From Brachyhypopomus gauderio (taxonomy: Eukaryota > Chordata > Actinopteri > Gymnotiformes > Hypopomidae): DNA of 64,000 bases. Shown piece after piece: positions 47,473-60,967 of the stretch. The notes beneath the pieces are model-generated. The model was given only the letters and a program-made list of their open reading frames with translations, made no database searches and was not told the origin of the DNA. The first letter of the stretch is position 1, and each line of letters opens with the position of its first letter. The stretch lies in assembly GCF_052324685.1 (NCBI RefSeq), contig NW_027506890.1, positions 627,539-691,538 of the forward strand. Direction: 5' to 3'. The translations under genes were made by a program, and so were the position numbers.

Positions 47473-49555
47473 GACCCACACGCACCCTCACGCCGCAGCA
47501 GTTCTGAGCCAGGTAGCTCTCACTAACATGTATTACTAATATGTAAGATAAGAACGTATTGATAACACGTTCTGGTGGATGTCCATTGGGATTCACTTCC
47601 ACCTACCCAGAACATGTAGCTGCTGCACTGGCTCTCATGATCAGAACATCCAGCAGGAAAAAGATTATTAAACACCCAAGATTAATATTGATCTGGCAGT
47701 GTTTTCTTGCTTTCTGCTTTTTAAAAATGTGTTTATTCATCTTTAATGAAGTAGAATAAGTATAATGTCCAATCTCGGCTTAGGGCAGAGCACTATATCC
47801 AGGCATGGTGGTAGTGTGTAAGCAACAGCATTAAATACTCCCTGTATTCCTGTTAAATGTATTCTGCCTAAATTTCAGGTGTGTAGTTTTGTGTGCAGTA
47901 CCAGCTCCAGTTGCGTGGTTTCCTATTTTCCTATACCTGACCTTTTCTTGCCCGTGTACCTGTTAATGGTCTCGGCTGCAGTACTTAACCTGTATATTAG
48001 ACCCAGGTGAACCTGAAGCATCCGTGTTCTGTTCCTTATCAGGTCTCACCTTTAGTAAATAATAGCACATTTGCTGCATGTTGTATCACAGCCATAGCAA
48101 TATATTGGATTCTAAAGGAAAATCTTATAACCCGGAGAAGCCTGTAGTGTCACATGCCTTCATCTTCCTTTGAAGGCATGCAATATAATTATATGTAATA
48201 TGCTTTCTCATTGTGATGCTGCTACAAGTGCATGCTACATTTCTAAGTCAATTCTACACATACTTGGATTCCTGGCATTGCTGCTGTGTCATGTGTATCG
48301 CTCTCTGTTTCTGACAGAATGCTGAAATGAAGACCTGTTGCCCTCCTGGCCAGCATTCCAGCCCCATTCCGCAGTTATTGGAAACAGTGTTGGCAAAGGC
48401 AGAAAATGACTTGGTCCTCATCTTACAGAAGGGAGTAAATGAGAGAGAAAAAGAGAGAGGGGCAGAAGTTGGACTTCTCACATCCTCTCCATTTCTGCTT
48501 TTCCTTCTCAAGCGATCCTAACCCCCCCCCCCCCCCCCCCCTTCCCCTCCAGCCGTGAAACAGCTGAACCACAGACGTGACTGTCTCCAGCGCTTATGAC
48601 TTTTGCAAATGCCATTTTTACAGAAGGACTGTTGGAACAGGGGCGTTATGTATTCATCTGGAGGAAGTGAGGAAATTGTGATGTTTATTGATACCTTCAG
48701 CAAGAATGGGCACCTTTTAAATAATGATGATGATAATAATAATAATAATAATAAAGAATCCTATTAATATTTGCAAAAGTCAAATCATTTTCAGATTCCA
48801 GTTTTTGTTGTAGATGTTTTTGTGGGCACCCCCCCTTTTTGCTTTTAACACCCTCTTCACTGCCCTCACTTCTAAAGCTCCCCTCCAGAAGTAAATCTGG
48901 ATGTGGTTTTCTCCTCTTCATCTGGACCAGCTCAAGTAGCCTGAGTGACTTTGTTTTATATTTGAAGCCTCAAAATTTTAATGTCCCTTAATATATATAT
49001 ATTTTTCTCCTTTTTCTTCTTCATTAACGAGTTGGGGGGGTGTTTTGTGTTGAAAGATGGGGAAGAATAACAAAATGGGTTTCTGTCTTTTGTGCTAAAA
49101 AGTATATTGTACTAAAACCAACTCTAATATTTCTTCTGTGTTCTCCTGTCACATTCAAAGTGGTAATAATTTTCCAGCTTTTATGAACGATTAAATTTTA
49201 GTACATTTTCATTACTTACTTTGGTCTTTGTATTTTGTTTTAGGCGTTTGCTTGCCTGTGGATGGTTAGGTCTATTTTGTGCCTGCCTTGGAGAAGAATG
49301 AAATCGTCATTTTGACACAGTGTTGACTTCTCCTTGTTCAATAATCAGTTAATAATCGTGCGTTGTGAAACAACACAACAAAGTAAAAAAAGTCCTATCA
49401 AAGTTTTTATTTGATTTTATTTCCTTATTCATGATTCTCTTAGTTGTCAAGGAGATGCCAGGGTTTCCTAGCTGGTTTTTGATTTGGTCAGTTCTGCCTT
49501 TTTGTTTTGTTGCTTTTTTTGTTAATTTGAATAAAAGTTTCATATTCGTTTGAGT
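47473..49555 (+). other. rap1a: rap1a 3' untranslated region
   Basis: No frame is supported after the stop at 47470-47472. An AATAAA at 49530-49535 is a plausible end. A possible 3'UTR intron runs from ccag|gtagct at 47513 to tttctgacag|aatg near 48318. The region also has a C-run at 48523-48541 and a (taa)n near 48735. Confidence 0.5.
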
Positions 49556-52500
49556 GTACATCTCATAAAATCATTTTCATTTGAAGACTAAAAATGTTTT
49601 ATTTTGAAATATTAAATTTCTTAAGGCAGTATCACATTTCTGTTCGGTTCTTAAAATAGGCTCGAGCTTAATAATATATTTGGATAACCACCATCAGAAC
49701 TGTACATATTGTGTCCACCAGAGGGAAGCAAATCACCGTCGTTCCTCAATATCCATTTGGTGTAAACGTGTTTAGTATATTTTTTATAGCGTAGGTTGTG
49801 GGGTTTTTCCTGAGTTTTAGTCAGCTGTTTTAGCTTCTAGAATGTGAGCTTTACTTCTCTGCTCTTGGGTTTCAAGTTTTTACATATTTAAAGCTCTTTT
49901 AGGCCTTTTATTTAAAAATTTTAACTGGCTGTTATAAGCTGCTGGAGTTGAAATGTTACAGTAGTCGCATTTCAACAGATCTGAATATGGCTTTGTTGTG
50001 CGCATTTCCTTGAGTATTAAATTAATATTTTTTTATTCTATAAATCTGAGGTGGATTTCAAGACTGGCAAACTTTCTAATTATGATAAGACACTCAATAA
50101 AGCACCCGAGTTTTTCCCATCAACACATTTAAAGTCCCTTTAGGTGGGGATAGGAAAAGCCTTTTTCATTGCTCCTTTGCAGAAGTAATTAAACGCTAAC
50201 ATCCGTTTGTTCTAGCTCTATAAAAATCCCATCGCCAACTCGGACTGATTTAAGTGAAGGGGAAAGTTGTCGTTGTTGTGTAACCATCCCCCGCTGCTGT
50301 GCTCCCTCCTGGGCGCTCCGACTGTGCCTCTTCCGTCAGTTCAGTGCTGAGCTGGAGCAGGATATGGGTGGCGTCGCCTCCTCCATGGACGCACCTGGAG
50401 CGGCTCTTGCGTAGTCTCATCCCCGCCTGAAAGGGCATGTTTGTATAGTCGAAACAGATCCAGTGCTCACGGAGGACCATGCCAGAGACACGTACTTGAA
50501 AAGGAAAGCCGCAGTTTGTAAAGCCATGGAGGCTTCAGTCAGAGATATTTGTGTATATTTAAATAATTACATGAGAGCGTGCCAGAGAAACAATATTATA
50601 TAAAAGAAAATTGTATGAACTTCACTGTCCTCACACCTGTTTTGGTTGGTTTCGATGGTGGGTGTGAGTGTGCGCAATGTCTGACTGATGCTGGTGTGAG
50701 TCTGGGTCCAGAAAACACAAAAACAGGAGGAAAAATAGTTTTGTGTGTCCTTTTGAGATTTTATTTAATAAACAAATGGAATTACGGTTTTCTTATGGCA
50801 GTTATTATATCAACATCAGAGCTACTATCAAAATGTATATGTAACTGTGTGTGTGTGTATGTGAGAGAGAGAGAGAGGGAGAGAGATGGTGACTGAATGA
50901 ATAGATGATGACACAAGCTTATTTGGCGTCCCACCCAGGAAACTGAGTCAGCAGAGAGCTTCCAGACTGCAAAGGCAAGAGAGAGAGAGATTGTTGGGCA
51001 AATGCTCCCAGTAGCCTTGCAGTAGACTCTTTACTGTTACTGTGACACTATTGTTACATCATTATAGTAGTTCCATTCTAAACATGACCTCATCAGTTCT
51101 CTGATGTCATTTTTTTTGTGCACAGACCGATTCCTATTAAATAGAGTTCACTGTTCTTAACATTGTGCCAGTTAAATTTACATCTTGTTACCTTGATGGG
51201 TAGGAATAGCCCTACCAATGCTCAATAGTGAATGGAGTAGAATATCTAACCGATATCTTGTTTCAAATCCAGGAAATGTGAGCACACATGCATGGCTCCT
51301 GGGAAAAGCCTGGCTTTAACTTATTGGCCATGCTGACAACCCTTCATGGCTCCACTGGAAAGGTGAAAAGTCATCTGGCCTAAATCAGAGATTCTGATGA
51401 GATGCTGAACGTAAAGAAGTTGTTGGCTTGTTCAAAATGGAGAGGTCTGTCCAGGGTGGTTCATTTTGGAGCATCTGTTGAAATTCAAGCGTCAGATGAA
51501 AATGCAGTCTAAATTCCATGGGACAGGTTCAGGTTACTATGCTATTTGCACTTGAGAGACCAGTCTGTGTAATGTGTCATGTGTAAATGTAAAACATGAA
51601 AAAAATTAAAGAAAAGTACAAAAATATTATTTTTAAAAGATATAGGGAGGCTGAGTGTGCCTGATTATTATTTATGTATATACATTGTAATAAATGGGAA
51701 TTTAGGGGGGTTGTGTATATGTCTGTATGCGCTTGTACTTATGAGTGTATGCATATACACTGTATATTTATGTTTGAAGTTATATGATACAAAATATATT
51801 CATAGAGTTAAATGAAATGTAATTAATTGAGGGGAGGGGGGAATAATATTTTTTATTTTTTGTAATAAGCTTTGGAGAAGGGTGGGATTAAATAAGTTTT
51901 ATACTTCTTCCCATTCCTTTTCAAATATGTAAAATTGTTTTGTTATCTGTTTTATCATTTGTTTTGTTTTTAGTTTTCCATATTTGAAATAAACATTGAA
52001 ATTGAATTGAAATTGAAATTAAATGTGTTCTTCCATCATAATTTTCTGTAAAGTTACTCTAGCAGTGCCTCCGTATGCTGCTGTTGTGTTAGCAACGTCT
52101 CTGTGATGGGTAACAGTTAAAAAGGCTCACACACTTAATGTGTATTACATCCTGTTTGCAAATGCAAAGGCCAGAGGAAACAGGAAAGAATGAAAGGAAG
52201 CAGATGACTTGATACTGACCTGCCCCGTGTCTCCCAGAGTACTGAGATGTGGCATGGTGACCTTGAACTGGCTTGTTTGCTTAACTATAAATTAATATAT
52301 TAAGCAAATAATGAATCAGTATAATCAAACATACCCAATTTACTAAATATGTACTAGAAAACTAGAGGATTAGTTGATTCTTCCATTCCAAAATACATAG
52401 GTACAGTAAGACATGAGATAATTGCATAGAATGAGTTTAATAAGATAGTAACACAATAATATATTTGGTCAATTTAGAAAATAATTTATAACAATAAAAA

Positions 52501-53582
52501 GTAAAATGAAAAGAAAAAATATATATACAGAGCTCATGAAGATTATAAAGTACTCTGCTGTGTGCACTACAGCTCATATCTTCAATGTAGTGTACTAATG
52601 GATTCTTAAATACTTAGGGATATTTGACCTAATGCTGATGCACCAACATGATCTTATTTGAGCAGTGAATCATTGTGCTGACTTTCATATTGATCTGCAA
52701 AGGTTTTAGTAAAATGGTGGAGACATTGTAAGCAGCTTATGTTAGTAACCACACCACGGGGCCAGCTGTACCCATTAACCCATGTTTATCTTTATAAAAT
52801 GTGCTCATATAGGAATTCAAACAACAGTTTGGCATCCATAAGTTCATATAAACCAGGAAGGTTATGATTAATCATTTAATGCATTAGACATTAGATTATT
52901 ATTAAGTATGTATTTAAAAAAAAAAATTTTTAAGAGTGTGTTTTGGTTCCTAATAATGGGCTTCCAGAGTGGGTGGAATGGGGGAGTTTTTCTTTGATTG
53001 AAGGTTATAAAGATTGTGGAATCAGCACTGTTCGTAATCTGACTGGTAGTTTGACATGCTTGCCTTTGGCCTGAACAGACAGAAAATCAACGAACAGATT
53101 GACACTAGTTAATTTGACTAAGCAGTAACAGTCAGCTTGTTTTTCCCAAAAGGGACTTCACCAAACTCAGCTCAAATCAGTTTCTATTTATGTCAATGTT
53201 TTACAGTTCCATAAAGCTGAGAGAAATACAGTAATATTTTTTTATAGGACATAGCCTACAGTATGCTGGATACTGAATATTATATTTTAGAGGACTATCC
53301 AGAAGCAGGTATAACACTGCTTAAACCTGCAAGACCATTTATTTCCTGTAAGAAAAAAAAAAACACTTAAATTGTTCCTTTAAATGTCTTTGGAACAGCA
53401 ATCTTTTTGGAAAGAGAGAACTCATTATACACTGTGCAAGTACTGTCATGACATGCTCATTAAGCTTTAGTCCTGAGAATTCCCATAATTTACTTCTCTG
53501 AACTCCGCATTCCACACTGATTCACCTTCTTTAATTAAGACCTCAGTTTCAGCCCATTTTATTACCAGTTTCTCAGGAGCTC
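49556..53582. other. Intergenic region between convergent rap1a and inka2
   Basis: No protein gene is supported. 50854-50886 is a short (gt)n(ga)n. 51640-52020 ends ttgaaataaacattgaaattg plus (aaattg)n, listed separately. The 3'UTR of inka2 probably occupies part of 52.9-53.58 kb. Confidence 0.45.
51640..52020 (+). repeat. LINE 3'-end relic
   Basis: gaagggtgggattaaataag then acttcttcccattccttttc, ending in (attgaa)n repeats, is a form common at the 3' ends of fish LINEs. No coding part remains. Confidence 0.5.
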
Positions 53583-54719
53583 TTAGACCCAGACTGCAAA
53601 ACTATAATCAAACGTGGGCCCTTTTGCACCCCTGATCTCCTCGACATTGTCTGGTTGTGACCTGCTCTTCCCTCTCAGTCCACCAGCTCTTGCCCAGAAG
53701 GGTCTGTAGAAGCTTCTCTTTGATTTAGACCCTTTACTTTTCTTTTGGGATCTTTTGAAGAGCTCCTGCTCTTCCTGCTCTGTGACTTGCCACCCGGGCC
53801 TCTCCTTGAGCAGTTTATCCCGGTCGGGCCGAACGCTGCGCAGGACCTTTTTGAAGATGCTGGCGGTGAGAGAGAGACGCCTGCAGAACTCCCCAGAGCA
53901 GCTGAGACGCAGAGGGCTCCCAGACACTTCAGCAAACGCCGCCGCCTTCTCCCCGTCTCCTACCATCCGGCCTTCCAGCTCGGGCAAATTCAGCCAGTTG
54001 CCCACTAGGTCCGCTAGGACGTTGTCTCCGAGAACTAGGGGCTGCCTGTTTCGGCTGTGGCTCATCAGGGAGGATGTCCAGTCGCTAGAGTCGTCCGTGT
54101 CGCAGTGAGAGAAGTCGCTGTCGATGGATGGGCCTTCTCGTGAAAGAGTGTCCATGAGTCCCTGGAGCTCTGCCATTGTGGCTGGCTGGAATTCAGGTTG
54201 ATGCTCGTCACACATGGACCTCAAGGCTGAATGGCTGTGACTCAAAGGGGCTGTTTCTTGAGAGCCATGCGAGGAGAAGCTCTCATTGTCAGAGCTGCAG
54301 AAGGAGGCAGACGTGCAAACACTTCCTTGGTGGTGGTTTCCTCTAGGTTCCTGCCTCTTAGATACTAGGCATGGAGCCAGACTACTCTTCTCAAATGGGG
54401 AGCTGGTGAGGAACACGCATGGTTCCATTTCTTGGTCTGACAGACTTGACTCCTTTTTGAACGTATGATTCTTTGACCTTTCTGAGATGCGTGTATCCTT
54501 TTGTCTAGTTCCCCTTGTGACGTGTTCTAGCTTGCCTGTAAGTGGTGTACCCGAGACTGCGGCTTCACTTAGAGGGTGCTGGGAGAGCTGAGAAGGTTTG
54601 CAGGAGATCTGTAGCTGCTCCAATGCCGTCTGCACTTGAAGCAGTTTCAACTCATGCAACACTCCCATCATAGAGTTCATTTGAGTCTGGACACCATCAC
54701 CCGCCTCCTTCATGGAGAT
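53583..54719 (-). CDS. inka2: Inka box actin regulator 2, main coding exon
   Basis: Minus-strand exon 2, entered through the acceptor ctgtttcag at 54720. It encodes ISMKEAGDGVQTQMNSMMGVLHELKLLQVQTALEQLQIS, the conserved INKA N-terminal helix. A Ser-rich variable region follows. The Inka box is DWTSSLMSHSRNRQPLVLGDNVLADLVGNW, near residues 234-264 of 399. Then come LTASIFKKVLRSVRPDRDKLLKERPGW and a C-terminus ending FAVWV. The Inka box of INKA proteins inhibits the kinase PAK4 and so affects actin and focal adhesions. With exon 1 (60968-61030) the protein is 399 residues, longer than the human one of about 300, mostly through the Ser-rich middle. Human INKA2 (FAM212B) also lies between RAP1A and DDX20. 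Confidence 0.93.
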   Translation of the reverse strand: MSMKEAGDGVQTQMNSMMGVLHELKLLQVQTALEQLQISCKPSQLSQHPLSEAAVSGTPLTGKLEHVTRGTRQKDTRISERSKNHTFKKESSLSDQEMEPCVFLTSSPFEKSSLAPCLVSKRQEPRGNHHQGSVCTSASFCSSDNESFSSHGSQETAPLSHSHSALRSMCDEHQPEFQPATMAELQGLMDTLSREGPSIDSDFSHCDTDDSSDWTSSLMSHSRNRQPLVLGDNVLADLVGNWLNLPELEGRMVGDGEKAAAFAEVSGSPLRLSCSGEFCRRLSLTASIFKKVLRSVRPDRDKLLKERPGWQVTEQEEQELFKRSQKKSKGSKSKRSFYRPFWARAGGLRGKSRSQPDNVEEIRGAKGPTFDYSFAVWV

Positions 54720-55615
54720 CTGAAACAGAACCCCAACCCCGAAAGAACATAATTAACATTTAGTAGCCATTACGATGACATTACAGATTATGCTCAAATG
54801 CCACTGAGTATCTAAGTTCTAATCCTTATACATTTGTTCCTTTATATCTTGGCAAGTCATAAAGAATGACATCAACCTGGCATTCACTAACAAGAACTTT
54901 GCCACCTGCACCAGTCTAGTTTATAGCTGAGCATGACTATTCTGTGGCCTCACATTTCCCCCGAGGGATCCGTGTTTGATGATGCACAAAAGAGCGATGT
55001 TTTTGCTTCTGTGGTTTAAACTGCCATTCCTCTCTTACCTACGCACACAGTCATGCCAAGAATGAGGGGGGAAATAACACCTGGACAGAGTAGTGGTGCA
55101 CAGAGATGTTTTTCACACCTGTCATCTGTTCATCTCTTTTGTATTCAGTTCTCTGTATCTCGCTTTCACACCTGTTATTACGTAACTCTCCAGATGGTGA
55201 GCCGTCAAGGAGAAACCCAATCACACTTTATGGTAAGTGCAGCAAACTGTTAGCATACAGAATGTTTTGAAGGGATGCACATGGTTTGTTAATTGTTGTC
55301 TCAATATTGTCTTGTGCAATACTGATATCACAGAAGGCTGCAATGTAGAAATGTGCTCTCTAACAAATGACCTCTTTTCCTCTTTTGTACTTGTGGGATT
55401 GCTGACATAATCCTAATCCCAGGGATTCCCGATGATTCTTGTCTAGATGTTCACAATATTTACAGCCATAAATATTTTTGGTCAAAATAATGCATACCAG
55501 GTTTTGAGCATGTCCTAATATTTCATTGATGTGTGTGTGTTGAATGGTATACGACAATTGCACTATGTAACAAGATTAAATAATGTACTATATTTCTCTA
55601 TATTATTATGTATTT

Positions 55616-55618
<3 letters not shown>

Positions 55619-55660
<42 letters not shown>
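55619..55660. repeat. (CA)n microsatellite
   Basis: 21 CA units. Confidence 0.97.
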
Positions 55661-55662
<2 letters not shown>

Positions 55663-56422
55663 ATCAGTATATATAACAAAGCCATGATTGCCTGTTGAGA
55701 GGCGATCACACAAGCACATATTGTTAATAAATTAGACCAAACAAACAAATCTTTAGTAACAATGTAAACAGAGAGACATTGACTTGGATCGCAAGCAATA
55801 TCCCTAATGCAATATCTTGTTTCTATGTTATATTAAATTAACTGTAAATCCTCATTCTTAACATTCATAAATTATCATTAGGCCAAGGAGCGATGCCTGT
55901 AAAAGGTCTCTGCATCTCTTCAATTACAGATCAATAGATGCTATTGGCTTCAGACTTGGTGGAAGCAGTACATTCCTGATACAGTAACCTTGGCTAGATT
56001 GAGGAAACGTAGTATTAGATGGTTTTATACAATAACAATAACATTATCACTTAAAATGCTTTTGTAAGAAACTTGATGAATGTTCTTCAAACCAAAGTAA
56101 CTGTATAATAAATTAAAAAGTGATGCCTACATACATAAATAACCAAATAAATATGGATTACAAGCCTTTCCAAAGCTATAAAAATGCCTGCACATTTTAA
56201 GATGTACATAAAAAGAAGATTGTTTCTAAAAACAGTACAGTTCTTTTGTGGAGTTTATACATATCACAGTGATTAAGATCCCTGATTACCACACAAATAT
56301 ACCCTCAAAAGCATCTCTATTGCCTTCTATAAATATGTTTCTGTGGCCAAAAAGCCCATTAGTTTGAAAATAAGCACTATCATCTTACCTTATTCCAAAG
56401 AGCTTTCTCCTTTATGTCTTTC

Positions 56423-56425
<3 letters not shown>

Positions 56426-56478
<53 letters not shown>

Positions 56479-56500
56479 ACTCACTCACTCACTCACTCAC
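56426..56500. repeat. (CT)n(CACT)n microsatellite
   Basis: About 24 CT units followed by about six CACT units. A shorter CT run follows at 56538-56552 after a near-duplicate of the leader tttatgtctttcgtcctctc. Confidence 0.95.
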
Positions 56501-59232
56501 TCTCCCTCTTGCTCCATCTCTCTTTATGTCTTTCGTCCTCTCTCTCTCTCTCTCCCTCCCTCCTGCTCCATTTCTCTTTATGTCTTACTGCTAGCCAGTC
56601 AGGTGACTGTCTAGCATCATAGTGATTTTTTTTATTCCAGGGGGCATTATGGGGGCTGTAGTTTAAGACTGTGACTCAAAGCTGAATAGCTGAGACATGT
56701 CTTATAGAATGTTTGCTCATCATGAATAAGCTTGCGTGATAGCGGGTGCATGTGTGTGTTCATGCAGATGTTCCCATTATGAGATGTATCTTAAGATAAG
56801 AAAGTATGTATATCAAACTAGCTGTTTCCTTCAGTTGTATATATAAAATGTCCCTGTTCTGCCAATCCTGCCAAACCTAATTTACTTAGGTACATAATCC
56901 AGAATGCTAAGCTTCTCAAATGAAAACAAGTTGAATAATGTCCCAGATTTTTTAATCTTTGAAGGAGAATATTTACAGAGTAATTACTTTAATGAAGAAA
57001 TTGTTCCTCAAAATGTTGCTTATGTGTCTACATTCACTGGTATGATAGCAGTAGCATTGAAAGCATCTGATTAAACGAGACAAAAATAAAAAAATACAAT
57101 CATGGTGAAGGACACTCAGTTCATTTACTGAACACCTATTTTATATTTTATTTTGAGCGGTTCATTAAATATTAATCCCAGGGTGTTTTAAAGTGGTTAT
57201 AGAGGTCATGTGGAGAGCAATATACGTGGACCCGCTGGATACAAGATGCAGGTCTGTTATCAGGGCAATCAGGGCTATAATCTCATAATTGCTTAATGAC
57301 ATTATACTGATAGCATCTGTAAGTGGTCTTGATTCAAGTGATGAAGTTAAGTCTTTCTTTATAGGAAAATGTCACTCTTGTGCACAAAGTCTATTAACTC
57401 AATGAATGAACTAGGAAGAAAGAACTGAAATGATCAGGTTAAGTGACCAGAGCAGAAAGCTTAACTACCCTGGCAATTAAGTTCTATAAGTGTTAGAGTT
57501 TACTTATTTGCTTCATATAAGTTTTCACTATTAGACTGTAATGTTGGAACTGACCATTAATTTATCACAAATTTAGCAAGGCTTAATAAAGACACAATCA
57601 TCTCAGTATTGTAATAAATAAAATTAATATATAATATGTAAAATGGCTGGTATTATTCCAATAGCAATATTATCTTGAAACAGGGTAATTGGTTCTTAAT
57701 TAATTTGAATAATCTATGAACTAGGTAGTGAATATTCTAGAAGATGGTGACTAGCCTGCAGTTCAGCCCAACAATAGCACTGTCTGGCTGTTCCGCTGTG
57801 ACTTCATCAGCCTGCCCTCTCCTGTACCCCCCTGGGATAAGCCCAGACAGACAGGAGTGTTTGGCAAATGTCACAGCGGCGACCCGGTCATGACGGATGT
57901 ATTTGTGAGTAACATCCCTAAGGCAATCTCACATCAGCTAGCCAGCGCTACACGTAAATGGAGTGTGTGTTTCTCATTTGTTAACAGCCTGACTGATTGT
58001 GGGATGAAGAGCAAACACACAGATCACCAGGCACAGATCATTTCTCATCCAGAGCCTATGACTGGATCAATAAAACAGCAGACATACTGACCACTTCCCA
58101 ACGATAATTATTGTAGCTCAGGGAAGAACATAGAAAGGACAGGCACTTTAGATCCTAGGTGCAAGATTACTGAGTGACAGATTAAGATAGATAGATGCTA
58201 ATTAAGTAATCAACGTGGATGATCATATTGTTTGAAGTCTGTCTGCTCTTATTTTCTCTGCTCTTTCAACCTTGGGCATGAGAAGAAAATAATTACGTTG
58301 TTAGCAAAGGGAAAGTGATTGGATGTGACTATGACAATAACAAAAACACTTTACCATAATTCTATAGTAAAATTTGTAGTATAATTTTTTATCTGGGAGC
58401 CTGACTATTCTAATATGCGAGTAATAGAAGTCAGCACCTCAGGCTGAGTATGGTGTCTGTAATCCAGCTATGAAAAATTCCACTGTGAACATTTGATCCG
58501 TTTTGCGTTTTCACATGACAAACAGAGGTGCAGGGAAGCTTTGGGCAACAAAAACTGTTTTTAGTCTCATGAAAATTGCATGTGGTTTAAAGCGTGGGAA
58601 AATGTTGGAATGGCTGTACGTGTCAAACTCCCAGGAGCTTAATATGACGGCTTAATTTAAAACTCCACTGTGTCTGAAGAAGATCCCTAATTACAGATGC
58701 AACTGACTGTAACAATGAATGAATTTTATTTTTATCCTGACCTCATAAGATTTTCTTTTAGTCGAAATGATCTGAATATTGTCCTTGTCTATTGTCTGGA
58801 CGCTGGGAGCTTGTCATAAGTGGGTTGAACTGTCTCTCACGACTTTGAGCTTGCGCTGTTCTACTTGACTTCATAATGGGAGCAGCTGAGAACACAGGCT
58901 GGGCTAACACTGACTCACCAGGCCTGCGGGCCAAAGGGACGAGGATGAAAGACTCTGTTAAGGGTACCCGTTACTGAAGCAGGTAGTTTAAAGTTTTCTA
59001 ACTGCTTTGACCTGGCAAGCATCCTAGCATGTTGGAGGAAGTGACCTTTAGTAAAACACAATACTACTAATCTGTGTTATGGCCGAGTTTTGAAGATTCT
59101 ACTGTGAGGGTAGTGATTCCATGTGAAAGCCAAACAAAGACTGGGACGTTTTTATACTCTTAACATTCGGTTTTAATAGTTTAATATGAAGCCAAAGTGA
59201 ATCAAATGGAATTATGTGACCACTTTGAGTTT

Positions 59233-59819
59233 TAGGGCGTACTCACACTAGGCACGGTTTGCTGGTTCCGTGCTGGGGCCCGGTTATCCCCCCTCCCCAC
59301 TCCCCCTCTGGCCTGCACTCACACTGGCTTCAGCAACCCGGCCCGAGCACGCTTACGTCATCACAACGTCACTTTATTTGGAAAAAAAAGCGCGCTCGCA
59401 CAACACTATGGAGTTCACGATTCTCTTTTTATTGTATTTTTGGAGTCGTTTTGGGAGTGCAGAAACACGGTGCAAGCACAGATTTATCGATAATTTAACA
59501 CAACGATTGTCTGCTAATCGCTTTGCCGCTATGACTGTTTAACGTGAGCGTCGCATCACTGACGTCATGTTTGAGTTCCAGCGAAATGAACCAATCACAG
59601 GAGGCACCAAGCGGGCCCGGGCACGGATAACGCTCACACTAGAAGCGAACCGTGCCCGAGTCCACATGAATCGTGCCCTGGCCCACCTCTTCAAGCGAGC
59701 CCGAGCACGGTTAACTGATCTGGGCCCGGGCACGGTTGGAGCGCTCACACTAGCCAAACGAACCGTGCTTCGGCAGGGAACCGGGCCCGGATCACAGAGC
59801 CTAGTGTGAGTACGCCCTA
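59233..59819. mobile_element. MITE with 24-bp inverted ends and TA duplication
   Basis: A 583-bp element, 59235-59817. The left end gggcgtactcacactaggc is the exact inverse of the right end gcctagtgtgagtacgccc. TA flanks both sides. The interior repeats gcccgggcacggtt-type phrases in both orientations, so it can fold into a long hairpin. It lies in inka2 intron 1. Confidence 0.85.
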
Positions 59820-60158
59820 AAACGAATCCCAGCACGAATCCCTCTTGACACCTCAGAGCTCTCATTAGCAGTCACATCTGCAGTCATACGAAACAGGGGA
59901 AGTCTTGCAAAAGTATGAAAACTATATCTGCAAGCTTTCCATGTCACTAGACATTCTGCATATTTCAATCAGAAAAGAAAGTAATATTTATGAAGTATGT
60001 GAACAGTCAGAGTAATTAAATAAAACCTGACACCAACCAAGCATCAGTTTTGCCTCATTCCTCTGCGATATTCGACATTTCATTCTTGCGTAGCTAACAC
60101 GCTCGAGGCGACTGAATGCGCGCAGAGGCACACGTCACGGGTTTCATGCCTCTGTTGA

Positions 60159-60285
60159 GGAGCTGTGGACTACAGAACTAACCTTTGTAGGGAGCTGTGG
60201 ACTACAGAACTAACCTTTGTGGGGAGCTGTGGACTACAGAACTAACCTTTGTGGGGAGCTGTGGACTACAGAACTAACCTTTGTG
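60159..60285. repeat. 32-bp tandem repeat, four copies
   Basis: ggagctgtggactacagaac followed by taacctttgtgg occurs four times almost without change, about 700 bases from inka2 exon 1 on its intron side. Confidence 0.93.
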
Positions 60286-60967
60286 TGGTCTGAATGATGA
60301 ACCACCACCCCCACAATGGCATCTTTATATTTTGGCCAATAGGCGTAGCATTCTTTACTTCTCTCAGTCCTGGATGTTTCACCATAATCACAATAAATAT
60401 TCATACATTATAGTGGATTTACTTGCATTTTCAGTTCTTCACTACCAATGAACTATTCTGACAACAACTGCTTTCCTTAATATTACGAAATATATCTTAT
60501 GATGCTGTTCTCAGAGAAAAAGACAGATCTATATCGGCGACTCGCATTGGAACAGATTGGCGTATCGTAACCTATGAAAGGAGGCCGATACAGATAGTAG
60601 AAAATTAGCCAATCAGCTTCGCTTATTTCAAATTGCCGTTACCAATCACGTTTCACGTCGCTGACCGCGCGACATCGGCATCACACCTGCACATCAAAAA
60701 ATATTTTACCTTTTTCTAAGTGTTATTTTTCCCAACAAAACGTGCTAAACTCCAGATAAATAGGCTTTTTTAGCAAGTGTGTATGGTCGACATTTGTTCA
60801 TAGCTATGGGCCCAGGTGGGAGCAAAAGTGTATTAATTTACTTTCATTACTTGCAACATATGTCCAACAGGCTATAAATATCCGTGGTCTCGCAGTGCAT
60901 TTCTATTGTCAGATTACTGGATATCCACACTGTTAAAAGGACAACAACGTAAGCGTAATGTTCTTAC

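Larger units (their letters stand above)
54720..60967 (-). other. inka2: inka2 intron 1
   Basis: A GT-AG intron of 6.2 kb on the minus strand. It has no supported gene. Within it are (CA)n at 55619-55660, (CT)n(CACT)n at 56426-56500, a MITE at 59235-59817 and a 32-bp tandem repeat at 60159-60285. Confidence 0.8.

Noticed and set aside
50579..50896. 105-codon plus frame between rap1a and inka2
   Set aside because: It ends in a GT/GA microsatellite and shows no domain; chance frame.
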